Of a DNA stretch of 64,000 nt, positions 35,900 to 48,769 are shown piece by piece. Where the stretch lies: NCBI GenBank assembly GCA_029851415.1, contig CM056743.1:68664186-68728185 (forward strand), read 5' to 3'. Origin of the DNA: Eretmocerus hayati (taxonomy: Eukaryota; Arthropoda; Insecta; Hymenoptera; Aphelinidae). The notes under the pieces were generated by a model. That model saw only the letters and a list, made by a program, of their open reading frames with translations. It was not told the DNA's origin and searched no databases. The first letter of the stretch is position 1; each line of letters starts with the position of its first letter. The translations under genes and the position numbers were made by a program.

Positions 35900-37950
35900 C
35901 CACGAAGCCCCAATCTGACCCCATCTGGACTACAGCTCGGTCATATATCCTAACGCCACGAACGACCATCAACCCCGGTCGCAGAGACTGAGCAATTCGT
36001 TTGTGGGATACATATTTGATCCTAGGAGAGACGATCACATCACCCTTTATAGGGAGAGCTAAGATTGGTTGCGAATTGGCTCACAACGATCGTACTTTCC
36101 GCGCATCTCCATGTACAAAATCATACACATCCAAGAACTTGGATATATGTCTCCATTGTGGGACCCCTCCCATGTTTTTAAGGTACCAAGCTGAGCACCT
36201 TCTGCGGTTGGTCGTTTGGTCGGTCGGTCAGTCAGAGATCATGAGATATGGTTTTAAGCAGCAATGGTCTGCGCGGAGAGTGCCGGCGTGTTTCTTGCAG
36301 TGCGTCGGTGGACCCAAACGCCTGCTGCACAAAATTCCATTGTGAATGGGAACTCTGCATCAACATCTGCGGGGTCTGTTGCGCGCCCAAATCTACCCAG
36401 CTATATTTCGGTCGTTGCTATGTTTCCTCCGCCTACAGTGAGAGACTTCAATTTATCGAAAGCAATAGCTCTCAAAAGACAAACATTGCAGAGCATATCC
36501 GGAGTGGGTGGCTCGATTAAAATTCTTTTTTCACCAGTTTTACCACCCCCTGTCTACAAAATATGGACAGCAGCCTTGAGTCAATCGAAAGAACTCGGGT
36601 ACCTTAGGCCAGAGATCAATAACATGACTGTCATCATGCGTTTCACTAGGAGTGATCCCCCAGTTGCAATTCTCGCACTGGCTGAATTATCCCAATTACC
36701 TTCTAATTGCATCGTCCAAAATATTCAAGAAAATTCAGGGCAACGTATGGACCATTTGTCTACTTGAAATAATGCGCATCTGTCGCTCCACGACTCGATA
36801 TCTAGAACCAACCCATGACTTTGTAAGCTCACAGTGGGACACGAATATTAAGAGAGTAGAAACGAATTTTTCATTTATAGAATTGCATGTGTCTTCCAAT
36901 ATTCTTGATATAATTGCGGTCCCTGAGACCTTCCTTGATGCATGTGTAAGCTCACAAATATGCATAAGTATACCTTTATCGATGTTCACGATATAGCTAC
37001 TAGGCATGATCCTAGTTCACGCGTTGACCGCCTCATGAAATCCTATACGGAGAAATTGGCGCTTGAGTCGTGGGACATATCGAATTCCTCCCTCTACTGG
37101 CATGATAGTTTCTATGCTCTCGGAGATATTACAAGTTGCTGATGATTTGCGATGAGTACCGCTTACATCATTCCCGAACTGGAATGTTCAGAGGTCAGTG
37201 ATAAACGATATCTACGGATGTGATCATCTAACGGGTCACGAGCTAATGATGGGCTTTGAACTCCGGGGTCCATGATTGAATGGCGGGACACCCTTGTTCT
37301 TGGGCTCCAGTGTTAACCGGAAATGAATTCTCGGGCATCTGTAATGGTGGATGGGTATCTCAATTATCTGTTATGGAGAGTTGTTCACAAGTATGCGTGT
37401 AGCTAAAGGGCGACAGTATGTGTATGAGTGTATGGACTGGTGGCGCCATTGGATGGACGAGGGCGTGCGCACGAGGGAGCTTCGTGAGGAGTTGGCGGGG
37501 CGCGATCACCCAAAGCACGGACGACGGGAGACAGCCGTATCCTCGTGGACGTGTATCAAGGGCTCCTAAATCAGGTTGTTTGGCAAAACCCTTTTGTGTC
37601 ATGAGTTTGGTGGCGAATGTGCGAAATAGTATTTAGTGGCAAGGTACCGTTACCAAATTCATTGTATCCGATTGAGTGGCAGTAGTACCGTTAACAGGTG
37701 AACGATCATGTAATTAGTTGCATCAATACGTTGATTTGAGTGAATCTTCTGTGTTAATCTTAGAGACGAGAGTGTCTCTAACATATCTTCCCATGGAATT
37801 ATGAGACTGTCCAGAGAACTCCAGACCGGATTAGGGCGTGAACAACGCGGATAACGAGTTTGAACACCATTTGTTGATTGTTCTGGAGTTCTGTCAAGTT
37901 CTGTATTTATTGCAACATCAGACAGCCCACGATGATGTCTAGACCGCGTG
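35900..37950. other. Interior of the 5.8-kb element, unassigned
   Basis: Overlapping short frames (36001-36345, 36264-36767, 36652-36996, 37351-37636) contain no transposase, integrase or polymerase motif that I can identify. The 167-residue frame 36264-36767 is the longest, and its codon use looks unremarkable. The cargo may be non-coding or too decayed to read. Confidence 0.4.
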
Positions 37951-39999
37951 GACGATGGGTGTTAGCAGGATTTTTCCGTGTTCTAGGCCCCAAGGCCGAG
38001 GGTCCGACAGGTGAAAGGATCTTGGGGCGAATAGTAACTCCTCAATGGGTCCAGAGTTTTGTGAAGTTCTGGATCCATTGGAATTTTCTACAACCTCCAC
38101 TAAAGTCATAACTGTGCGGAAAGCTGGACCCCCCTGGTTTAGGCCCCATAGGCGAGGGTGCTGGCTGGTAATGAATCCTTTGGACATCTTTGATGGTATG
38201 TGATGGTAAAGGGATACTTGATCCGAAGTTTGATGGAGTTTCGAGTCCATTGAGACATTCTACAACCCACAGTAGCATCATATTAGCATGGAACATGGCT
38301 CAAAGCTGGATGAGGCCCTCTTTTGGGCCCCATAGCCGAGGGTGCTGACTGGTAATAAATTCTTTGGGCATCGCAGATGGCACTGGACTACTTGATCTGA
38401 GCTTCTGTAGAGTTTCAGGTCCATTGGAACATCCTACAATCCACAGTAGCGTCATGACTGCGCAGATAACTGCTCAAAGCACGCTTCCGCCTTGTTTTGG
38501 GCTTCATAGCTGAGGTTGCTGACTGGTAATAAATTTTCCGGGCATCCGTTATGGTATATAATCACTTGTCCCAGGGTTTTGTAGAGTTTCGGGTCGATTG
38601 GAACATCCCACAACCCACAGTGGCGTCATAACTCTGCAGAAAACCGCTCAAAGCTCGATTTCGCCCTGTTTTGGGCCCTATAGACGAGGATGCTGTCTAA
38701 TAATGAATTCTTTGGGCATCAAAAATGGTACGTGACTACTTGATTCAGGTTTCTGTAAAGTTTCGGGTCCATTGGAACATCCCACAACCCACAATGGTGT
38801 CATAACTGCGCAGATAACTGCTCGAAGCTCGATTTCACCCTGTTTTGGGCCCCATAGCTGAGGGTGCTGACTGATAATAAATTTTTCGGGCATCATCAAT
38901 GGTACTCAACCACTTGATCTGAGGTTCTGTTGAGTTACGGATCCATTGGAACTTTTTACAACCCGAAAAGGCGTCATAACTGCGCGGAACATGCTCAAAG
39001 CTGGATTCCGCCCTGTTTTGGGCCCCATAGCCGAGAGTGCTGGCTAGTCATGAATTCTTTGGTCTCAGTTGATGGTACCTGATCACTTCATCTGAGATTT
39101 CTCAGAAATTCGGGTCCATTGGGACCTCTTCAACCCCCAGTGACGTCTCGACTGTGACTATAACAACTCTAAGCAGTGCCCCCCCCCCCCGTTTTGGGCC
39201 CCATGATCGAGTTGGCTGATTCGTTATCGATTCCCCTATCATCTCTGAAGACTCATGTGTATCCAGCTCATCGTCGGACAGGTTTCCGTATGCGATTGAA
39301 TTATTTCAATCGCCTGTTATTGTACAGCGGTAGCTCAGCCTATCATATATTTCTCATCTCGCCCCGCTCCAGCTCTCGTCCAGCCTCAGGCCCAAATATC
39401 GGTTTTCTCTTGGTGTCGGGACTATCTCGACTATACCTTTCGAGAGTTATAAAAGACTAATAAAATCCCGTGTAGTTTCGAGTATCCTCGAAGCTTCGCC
39501 TGTATATGGTGTTCGCTAGCGTAAGCTTACGCTAGCGAAAACCATCCTATTTCAGCTGAATCATATCACACGCATATCTTGAGGACATATTCTAAGAGTG
39601 ATGAAAAAGTAATAAAAAATGAGCTATTGCACATTCCCGTACGATTTTTCCCCGGCCACCTGTTCGCTAGCGTGAGCTTCCGCTAGCGAAAACTCCCGTA
39701 TTTCGGGCCCATGACCGGTAATAAATTCTTTTCTTTGGTAATAAATTAGTAATAACAAAGTAATAAGAAGTGAAATTGGTTTGGGACTGATTTGTGAGTT
39801 AGTGTTCGCTAGCTTCAGGTACGGGGATTTCATTGTTCAATTGTTTCTAACAGATATCCGAAGAATGTAACTTCGATCCTCAAGTACGAGCCATCCATCA
39901 ATTTGTCAGTGAATGAGTGTTTATATTATGGATGTTCAGATTTATTCATTGAGTGACTTGACGTTGCGATGAGTCGATTTTTTTGCATGTCCGTGTATG

Positions 40000-41910
40000 T
40001 TGGACACCTCGCTGTATTGGACACTTTTCTTCAAAACCAAACTGTACAACTCAGACAAGTTCTACTGTTGTGAGAAGAAATTCGTTCCAATGAGATGTCT
40101 GGAAACGGCGAGATGCCCACCAGCACTGACACTTCTTAGCAGTAAGGTAATAGGTATGCGCGCTAGATTTTACGTCGATTCGGGAACCGATTTATGTATG
40201 ATCAAAGGAAGCAAGGTTCACCCTCGAATCCAAATAGACAGACAGGGATTAGTCTTGATCATGCGCGTGATGAATGGGAGAACAAGATATTTTGGGAAGA
40301 TGATGATGGAATGAACGAGATTGACGTAGAGATTCATATCGTGCCGGATGATCCCCCTGTTATTACAAATGGCCTGATACGTTTGAATTTCCTTACGAGA
40401 CACAGTGCAGTAAATGATGGAAGAAATGGATGCCTCCAAATAGGCCAAAGCGGAGCCCCCTTCGATTCAAAAGGAACGACCCATTCGCCAGCAGAGACCA
40501 CGAGCATGATTCAGGAAGGAGTTAACAATAAGGAGGAAATCGGTTGGGTCCCAGTACAAAAATTAATGCCAGGGGTTCTATTTGGAGATTTGGCAGCGGA
40601 AAATCATTACGGTCACACATGTGCAGAGTGTTTGAATTTGAGTAATAATGCAATCGGGATTACAGGACCCTGGGTCGAAATTACACCTTGCGAAACGATT
40701 CCCCCTCACCAAACGAGAGAATTCGCTGGTGAGGTTAGCAAGGAACGGTGAAAAGAGTACACTTCTCGCTAAATGAATATAAGCCAGAAAGGCTACGCTG
40801 GATGAGACTAGAGACCAAAAATTGTGTACACATAGCACGAGAGTGAGGAACGAGACGAAAAGCTGATGCAACTTGTTGACGTCGAAGGTTGCACAGAGGA
40901 AGGAATTGAACGCGTAAAACGTTTGCTGAGTATAAACTCCTGGAGATTGGCTCTCGATACCATGATCATAAAGGAAGGTCTGGTTACTCGGTGGGGCGCA
41001 CGCGTTGATCAGGTGATGCCACCGCAGTCAGCTCCTGCTAATATAGCCGCGTCGGGGGAGGCGATCTGATTGGCTGAAAAAAATAGCAGCTGGCAATTTT
41101 CAGACTCCAATGTTCACAACAGTACAGTAATGTGTTATGAATCTCTAACAGCCGGACAACCGTCAACCTGGAGCAAATGTCTGCTCCAGTTTGTTGTTTT
41201 TTCCAGCCAATTTGGTTGCCTCCCTCGAGGCGGCCATATTGCCGAAAATCGACTGCGGCGGCATCACCCGAGCAACGCGTGCGCCCTATGGAGTGGCTAG
41301 ACCTGACTTTATGATCGTGCTCGATGCAGAGCCTCTCACGACCACATTCCTCATGGAACACGAAATCACACTGAAAACGGACAAGCCTATCGGATGCACA
41401 AGGTACCGGGCACGTCCTGAATCACAAAGAATCATGCGAGCAGAAATCTTAGGTATCTTATCGGAATTAGGTGTCATAACACACCCCAGGTCTCCATACT
41501 CAGCGAACAATTGAGTTGCACCTAAACCTCTGGATGGCAGAGCCAATAAGAGATGGCGATTTGTGACAGGCTTTCGGAAATTGAACGAACAAATGGTCAG
41601 TACGTGTCAGCCAATCCTATCGACTCCGAATATCCTAGGAACATCCTAATACATAACAAATCGCAACTTTGAGTCCGGATTTCGTAAGGTCCCCATAGAT
41701 TAAGGGTCCCGAAGGTTCACGGCATTTTTTGGACCTCCAGGACACTATTCTCATCTGAAAATAGAGACAAGGCTCGCTGGTGGTCCAGATACTTCCATCG
41801 AAATGATGTACCATGCGTTTGCCAGATGAATGTTGGACCGAATCCTGATTCATCTCGATGATATGATGATCTCAGCAGATTCACTCGAGGATCATGGTAA
41901 TAATGATACC
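40000..41910 (+). pseudogene. Ty3/gypsy-like protease and RT remnant
   Basis: Frames with stops and shifts show an aspartic protease (RARFYVDSGTDLCMIK, about 40162-40209, catalytic DSG) with GLIRLNFLTRHSAV after it (about 40375-40416). The start of a reverse transcriptase follows at 41350-41515 (HEITLKTDKPIGCTRYRARPE, EILGILSELGVI, SPYS). Then come decayed FVTGFRKLNEQ, ESGFRKVPID and the catalytic HLDDMMISADSLEDH near 41850-41890. RNase H and integrase are absent. No LTRs were located. This is a retrotransposon relic lying directly right of the 5.8-kb inverted-repeat element. Confidence 0.8.
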
Positions 41911-41922
41911 AAATACGACCAC

Positions 41923-42651
41923 GGTCGCCCCGGCACGTTTTCCACTCTCAAACCGTGACTTTTCTTGTAGTTTTCTACTAAACACAAGCCGAGTCTCCCA
42001 ATTCCACTTCATTTGGAGACTTTGTCATTTCGCATTAATTATTAAAAATCCCCAAATATTGGGAATGCAAGTGGTCTCGTATGCGTCAGAAATCAACTGC
42101 ATCCCGTTGCGAATAGTTCTAAAAATTTGAGTCAGCTTCCAAAAAAACTGGGTCACCTTCCTTTTCGCGGAATTCACTGTAATTTATCTCCAAACGATGA
42201 TTATCACAAAAGCACCCAGGTCACCTGCTGAGCCAGACTCTAGATTGTAGAGCACTGGTAATTTAGGCTGCTTCGTTTTTGCCACTTTGAAGCGTGGTGG
42301 GCGTCACGTGAAAACCAGTGTCCCACAACTTAGAGTCTGGTCCAGCAGGTGACCTGTGTGCATTTATAATAATCATTGTTTGAATATGAATCACAGCGAA
42401 TTTTGCAAGAAAGACGGTGACTCAGTTTTTTCCGAAGCTGACTCAGTTTTTTAAAACTATTTGCAACGGGGTGCAGTTGATTCCTGATGCATGCGAGATC
42501 ACTTGCATTCTCAATATTTGAAAATTCTTGATAATTAATGCAAAACGACTCATCTTCTGAATGGAATGAAATTGGGAGACTCAGCTTCTGTTTAGTAGAA
42601 AACCAAGAAAAAAGTCGCGGTCGGAGTGTGGATAATGTGCCGGGGCACCCA
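41923..42651. mobile_element. 0.73-kb fold-back element
   Basis: Arms of about 336 bp (41923-42258 and 42315-42651) are inverted copies separated by 56 bp. The outer ends are GGTCGCCCCGGCAC and its complement, and the inner ends include GGTCACCTGCTG and its complement. The left outer end lies about 30 bp past the RT remnant. No coding capacity. It belongs to a different family from the other fold-back elements here. Confidence 0.8.
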
Positions 42652-42659
42652 TGGCCTGA

Positions 42660-45600
42660 ATGAGTAAATCGGCATTAAAGGAATAGTCTTTTCTCTCTAT
42701 GGTTGACGTCGGATTTGAGAGAATTTTCAATGAGGGATAATGATTGGGGTTCGATTGTCGATATGTGAATCAAAGAAAGAATTTGTTTCACTGACATCGT
42801 GGGAAAAGTCCCTGGACCCAGAATTGAACTGAATACCTTGCCGAGGGGATACTCCAATTTTGAGATCCAGGGTCTGTGGATTTGGTAATTTAATGTTTAG
42901 AGAGACAAGATATCGATCGTCACCATGACGATTAGATTTGATATGAAGTTTTTCTTGAGGAACGATGGATTTGGATGAAATTACGCATTTTCTTTGCCCG
43001 AACGTCATCTCATCCCAATTCTGATCACGAAATCCGGAACAACAGACAGTTTTACGTCGAAAACATGTCGTCCGGTATTTTTCTAGAGTCTGTTTGCTCC
43101 TCAGAACCGAGATCAAATGTATTTAGAGCTTTTGATGATAACAAACAGGCGGGTCAATGCTTTACGCACTGTTGGGATGATTTACGCATTCGCTTAGGCT
43201 TGTGCGTGTGTAAAGTATCTCACCAATGCGTATGGTTTTTACCATCGTGTGTGAAGATTCCTGACTAATGCGTCAAGTATTGAAGTCGTTGCGTAATATA
43301 CTATTTCTGCACGGCTCTTGAGGAGTTTGCGCAAAATGGAGCCATTGAGCAAGTATTATGACCATTGTATTAATCCTCTTCTTTCAAAACTCTCGATCAT
43401 TCGGAGGAATTTTGGACTTATTTAGTTTCATATTCAGCTATTTTATGATTTTGGCACGTTGCTACCATTTTGCGTTAGCGCTCATGTTTCTCGCTCTCGC
43501 GTTTGTCACCTTCCGCGGCTCTCGCCAATCCTCGTCCATCGCTCGTCTGCATCATCTTGCCTTTTAGAATGTATCCATAGGCAATAAATCAGCCTTGTTA
43601 TTTTTGGTGAATGATGAGTGTCAGGGAGAATTATCTACACCACCACTATCCGCGATGAACATTTTGGTCCTTCGTGCACCGGATCGAGATCAGTGTGTGA
43701 AATTCGAGTGGATGCAATCGGATTCACATTACCACAAGGTCGTGTTTGGACGAGAGTCTCCACGGGTGACCAGCGGCGTCTTCCTCGGGGCATACAGCTG
43801 CATGTGCTAATCTGCCATACTGCCAGCGGATGGGTATTAATTCTTGATTGCGGTTTTTGAAGCATTGATCCACCGGCTGCGGGGCGCAGATCAGAGCAGC
43901 CTACAAGTCCGGAGCGCAGGCTAACCTCATCATTGCCCCCGAGGTCTCGAGTCGTCGCACCCCTTGGAGACGACGAGAACGACTCGAGGGTCCAAGAGAG
44001 TCTTTGGGTATCGAGGGATACAACGAAGATGAAATGTTTTGAATCACTATTCATTTACACAGCTGCTTTTGGTTTCTGCAAGATTTCATTATTTTCGATG
44101 CGAATTCTGAGATCTTCTGACATTAATCTGAGTTCATTCTGCGACCGTCTGCAGCCAGCTTGCCGCTTCGCATGACAGCACTTCAGCACATCGCGTTTCC
44201 ATGAATTGCACGGACACGATGTTGGGTTTTAAGGTTTGAACTTACAGTTTGAGTGAGTTTCTATTTCGTCTCTCATGTACCTACGGATCATCCTGCGTAA
44301 GGGGGGCCGAGCCTAGGTTTTGGGTTGCAACGTTGTCCCAAACAGGTTGTTCCATTTTTCTCACCTCAAAATCATGCTTTTCGAGTTCAGAATTTTTGGA
44401 TTCAACCGTACATATGAGGGTTTCCATGGAACTTTGAACTATTGACCCCCCGAGAAAAAAAAAATTTCCATCGCACACGTTCGAAATGGTTTTCATGTGA
44501 TACTAAGACCTCGAAAACATGTAAAAAGAGTGGCGCCACTCGTTTTCAAGCCAAGGTATCTGGTTCAGAACGACAAGTATAGAATTCCACTCTTGAAACA
44601 TTTGTTAATCAACTCCAATTGAGTAGATTCGATTCAAAACATTGTCTAGACGATCAATAGGGATTACATTCCGCCTAACTTGACTCTGAGATTAATTTTA
44701 TCATTGATTCTTCCGAAATTGGGAATAAATTCCCAAAATCGAGTCAAGACTTATGAGTCTCATTTCAATTTCTGTGAACAAAATGACTCTGTGGTGTTAT
44801 TTTGTTCATATTTCTGCCGTATGCTACGTAGAGATCAAGAAATTCGCGATACCATCACATGTAGAGGCTTATTTAGCTTACCATCGACATTCAAATATTT
44901 CTCCTTAGCTATTCACAAAAATATCCGCCGACAATTGAAACTCAAAGCAGTGCAATCATATTCTTTCTGTGATGAAAAAAAAAAGAGCAAAACATTCCAA
45001 TCCTGTGCTTTACGTTTCCTGAGTATGCCATCAAAAAATGACCATTCTCAAGGCAGTGGCGTCTCTAACTTTATGAGCTTTGAAGCTCCATGAAAATTGT
45101 CCGGATCAACGCACACTCACAAACCAAACGAGATTTCATTCGTGATCTCTTCAACTTCGAGGATCAATTGCTAAATTCTCCGTTTGGCAAAAGGTATTTC
45201 ATCATTTTCGTAAACAATAGCCAGAGAAAGTTTTCCCACAAAACTCGGTTACATCGATAAATGAGAGCTAATATCATGGCCAAATCAGCGCACACCTCTG
45301 AATCAAAGATTTTTTCAAAATATGACATTAGCAGATGGATATATCATTCCACCGAAGTAGTTGAGGTATAGGTATTTTAGTTACAGCCTCATCAATTCGA
45401 AAAATCGCGTCGGTTCGTTTGTAAACTACTAAAATTCATCTTTCGCAGTCTTCTGTTGGCAAATCAGGATGCGTTTCAACAAGAAAGAATGTAGCCAATA
45501 TTGAATGATCCCAAATACCATATAATGCCACAACTGCGCACTCCCCATAGTTCAGAGTACTCCAGGAAAATCGCAGTAACACAACAGTCAAAAGTTCCGT

Positions 45601-46080
45601 GGAAACTCTCATATGTGAACAATAGGGAGAAATTTTTCGATAAGTTCTTCTACCAAATCTTTCATACAGATTTGAGAAATTCCTCATTCCCTTGACTCGG
45701 TTTTGCATTGATTATGCATTGAATTTGGCAGCTCTTTGAAGTCTCTGGCCGAATTCTCTAGCGTTCTGGGGTGGATTATTGCACAGAATTTCGATTTCAA
45801 TCATTCTCGGTTCGGTTTTTGCTCGGTGATCTTCCGACTTTTGTACGTTGGTTTCGGATTTCAAGCAAAAATGGGTGATCTTCATCAACTCTAGTTGGAT
45901 TTGAAATTAAAAATTGCTAACTCGCATCTTAATATCAAGAATTTGGGCCAAGGGAGAATGACGCTACGATAAGATTCGATGATCTAGTTCATCACAATGC
46001 CTGCTGCGAAAGATCCATTGGGATAGATTGAAAACTAATTGGATCCTATCGGAATGAATACATTCCAATCAGTTCTATCA
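42660..46080. other. Long stretch without a supportable gene
   Basis: Several frames of 60-140 codons occur (minus 42727-43116; plus 43618-43860; minus 43635-44054; plus 44680-45093), but none shows a known motif, splice structure or promoter pair. 43600-44000 is GC-richer and frames are open on both strands, which may reflect an old retroelement gag or a host exon. I cannot decide from sequence alone. Confidence 0.4.
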
Positions 46081-47112
46081 TACCACCGGGGAGAGCAGTA
46101 TTGGATTTCAATGGAGATCAATTGAACATAGACCTAGTCTAGCTAAATCCTGAATTGTAGATTTGGTATCACAACTGCCAATGGGATTATATACTGTTGA
46201 TGAGGATTGACGTGAGCGAATATAATCCAATACTAGTATTCAGCATAGGACATGAATAGAGAAGAGGTCTTCGCCCGTTCAATATGTTTTGATGAGCCGA
46301 TAAGGTATTGATATCAATCCAATTGAATGATGGATCCTGGCTCCCACTGCACTAACGTAATCAATGCTTCAGAAACTGATTCGATTTGGGAACGATACTC
46401 TTCGTCTATCCTAACCAATCCCGAATGATAGGATTGAATTCGACCTTTTGAACACTATCGTTTCAGCATTCCCGAATCGAACCCAATACTTTTCTGCAGT
46501 AGTAGTGTACGATGGCCTTGCTCAACCTATCTGTCTCAATCATGAATGAAGAGGTTCGAGTCAATATGCCTGGATCGATTCCAATCACCCCCGATCACAC
46601 AGTACACCATTTACCAATCGAGATGAATACTATAGGACCGGATTGAAATCGTGGGTGCATGATTATCCTAGTCTTCTCGATACTCACAATTAGTATTGAA
46701 CTCCTCGGGATTCCATTTATTTGCATCAGGTTCAATACTGCTGGGCAGTATTGGTATGGCCTGAGGATGAGTGTGGCTACTGGTCTGAATCCTGCCAAGC
46801 GGCATTGAGTTGACTGGGTCGATCGATTCCAATGTCAACCCAATTACTCATTGCGTGATTGACACTCGCGATAAAGACTACAGAATCAGATTGGAATCGT
46901 GGGTGCATGGCCATTCTATTCTTCTCAATACTCACAATCGGTATTGAACTCCTCTAGTTTCCATATATTCGAATCGATTTCGATACTGCTGTGCAGGATC
47001 GGAACGGCCTGAAGATGTGTTTTGCTATTGGTCTGGATCATACCAGGCAGCATTGAATCGACTACGTTGACTGATTCCGATGTCGACCCAATTACTCATT
47101 GCGTGATTGTGT
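46080..47112. repeat. Satellite A family copies and degenerate relatives
   Basis: 46595-47112 contains two consecutive copies of the 248-bp family seen at 7.0-8.5 kb, with the same word order (ATGAATACTA..GGATTG, ACTCACAAT.AGTATTGAACTCCTC, TTCAATACTGCTGGGCAG, CCTGCCAAGCGGCATTGA). 46080-46590 holds diverged material with the same CAGTATTGG and CAATACTAGTATTCAGCAT words. The array stops sharply at about 47112. Confidence 0.8.
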
Positions 47113-47119
47113 TATGAAC

Positions 47120-48060
47120 GAGCCTTGAAGTTACTGGGACGACGGTTCTGGCGAAGCCGGAACGCTTGGTTCAGTCGTCGAATCTGGCATGGCGCCGTTT
47201 ATAATTCGAGGCCTACTTGATTCTGCGCCTGCGCGTGCTAATTGACGGGCCTGTTGTAAGGCGTAGAGCTCGTATACGGTTGCGGTTCGGCTGGCTCCTG
47301 GGAATCTGAAATGGCAGCGCGGGCAACGTTTGGGTCTGCTGGAGTCAGACATCGTTCATCGTCCGTCGGAGAAGCGCCATATACGGTCAGGTCGAGCATT
47401 CTTGTCGTGCGGCGAAGCGTAGGTACAGACCCAGGTGTGTATTCCGAGACCTTCAGAGGAGGTTGGTATTCCTCAGAGTAGACCTCAGTCACGGAACTAG
47501 CCCCTCCTGGTATTTTCGTCGGCCGTTCCGGCGAGGGCTGGGTCTCCTTCATACGCTTACAAACCTGGTACTTATAAATATTCGGTATCTGCTGCTGTTG
47601 CTGGAACTACTGGATGGCTGGATCTCTGGACCATTGCCATTGTTACTTGTGAAGGGGCCGGGTTCGTTGGGTTGTTAACTGCTGAAACACAATCGAAGCA
47701 GTGGTGACAATCAATGTGGCTTTATTAACTGACTCTACACAAAACTGGCGTTATGGAAGACTCTATACAGAACTGGCATTATGAAATGCGTTATAAAATA
47801 CGATATACAAAATGAGAGTAAAGAATGACAGTGCAAGGCTCGTTATGTGGTTATTCGAGCGAGGCTGAGGTTATAGGTCTGGGTCTCAAGCCCCGAGTCT
47901 GCTGGCGGGCGTCTGCAGGCTCCTTATATAGACGAAATGACGTCATTAGCTGAGTGGCATAGTTACGCCCACGGGAGCCTCTGACTGGTTACTGGTGCTG
48001 CGTGCGCATCCTCTCCTTGATGCGCCATCATGGATCTGGGCGGTGCCGACTAGTGAGAGG
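47120..48060 (-). mobile_element. Possible LTR retroelement 5' part, minus strand
   Basis: On the minus strand a TATATAAGG box lies at 47940-47932. Then follow about 210 bp with AATAAA at 47726-47721, then a segment ending GCAGTTAACA near 47685. Two small Pro/Ser/Thr-rich frames come next (47552-47238 and 47352-47131, the second with a CPRCHF pair). TATA, polyadenylation signal and a following gag-like frame in this order fit an LTR and leader of a retrotransposon, cut off at the satellite junction near 47112. I could not identify a primer binding site or the other LTR. A host promoter plus first exon is the alternative. Confidence 0.35.
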
Positions 48061-48253
48061 GGGCGGGCTGTTGCCTAATTCGTGCGCGGCCATAATCGAT
48101 CGAGCGCGTCGTGGATCTGCGCACTGGAGGGGAGACTCTCTCTGGTCTGGGGAGCGTCTCTGATTGGTTGTCGGTTGCGTCATCTAACGAAGCTTTCCCT
48201 CGGTATGCAGCGGCGCCGGGCTAGTAGGGTAGGAGAGCGGGGGAGACGAAGTA

Positions 48254-48760
48254 GGTCACACCTTTTCTCACTTTCCCCCATAAGAAAAGCATTGCGCGCG
48301 GATCCTGACGAATGCATTGCAAGCATAGGAAACTGCACTCTCATGAGTTCTTCACGCATCGATGATTCCGCGCTCGGTAGTCCTCTCAGGTCACACCTTT
48401 TCTCACTTTTCCCCATAAGAAAAGCATTGCGCGCGGATCCTGACGAATGCATTGCAAGCATAGGAAACTGCACTCTCATGAGTTTTTCACGCATAGATGA
48501 TTCCGCGCTCGGCAGTCCTCTCAGGTCACACCTTTTCTCACTTTTCCCCATAAGAAAAGCATTGCGCGCGGATCCTGACGAATGCATTGCAAGCATAGGA
48601 AACTGCATATCATGCTTTTTCCACTCATCCGCGCTCGCCTCTCATTTTTCCCCCATTGCGCGCGGATCTTTGTATGGTACTCCGAGCTCGGTTCTTCACT
48701 CCCGTCCATAAGAATATCATTGCCCGCGGATCCTCACGAAATACATTGGGAGGATAGGCA
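48254..48760. repeat. 135-bp tandem repeat, three full copies plus a broken fourth
   Basis: GGTCACACCTTTTCTCAC starts at 48254, 48389 and 48524, giving an exact 135-bp period. Copies 1-3 differ at only a few sites. A decayed fourth copy (TGCGCGCGGATC..., about 48655) and a further fragment near 48705-48765 follow. Because 135 is divisible by three, both strands keep long open frames that repeat a 45-residue unit; these are not genes. Confidence 0.9.
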
Positions 48761-48769
48761 ACTGCTCGT

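Larger units (their letters stand above)
34020..39832. mobile_element. 5.8-kb element with kilobase-long inverted arms
   Basis: The sequence from 34020 inward is the reverse complement of the sequence from 39832 inward. Match is close for at least 1.3 kb (34020-about 35340 against about 38500-39832) and fades over a further 500 bp. The ends read GTACCTGAAGCTAGCG. Because GTAC is palindromic, the target duplication could be GTAC or TA. Subterminal palindromes built on GCTAGCG..AAGCT..CGCTAGCGAA recur at about 34150, 34300, 39510 and 39660. It has inserted into the Helitron helicase. The interior (35.9-37.9 kb) has no recognisable transposase. Most likely a non-autonomous DNA transposon. Confidence 0.85.

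Noticed and set aside
36264..36767. 167-codon plus ORF inside the 5.8-kb element as its transposase
   Set aside because: No DDE/DDD, HUH, tyrosine or serine recombinase motif and no start context; overlapping frames are equally long.
42727..43116. 129-codon minus ORF as a retroviral-type aspartic protease
   Set aside because: A weak NSGS-like stretch does not match DTG/DSG context and there is no flanking pol domain.
48082..48711. 209-codon plus ORF and 142-codon minus ORF
   Set aside because: Three copies of a 135-bp repeat keep both strands open; no domain and no independent coding evidence.
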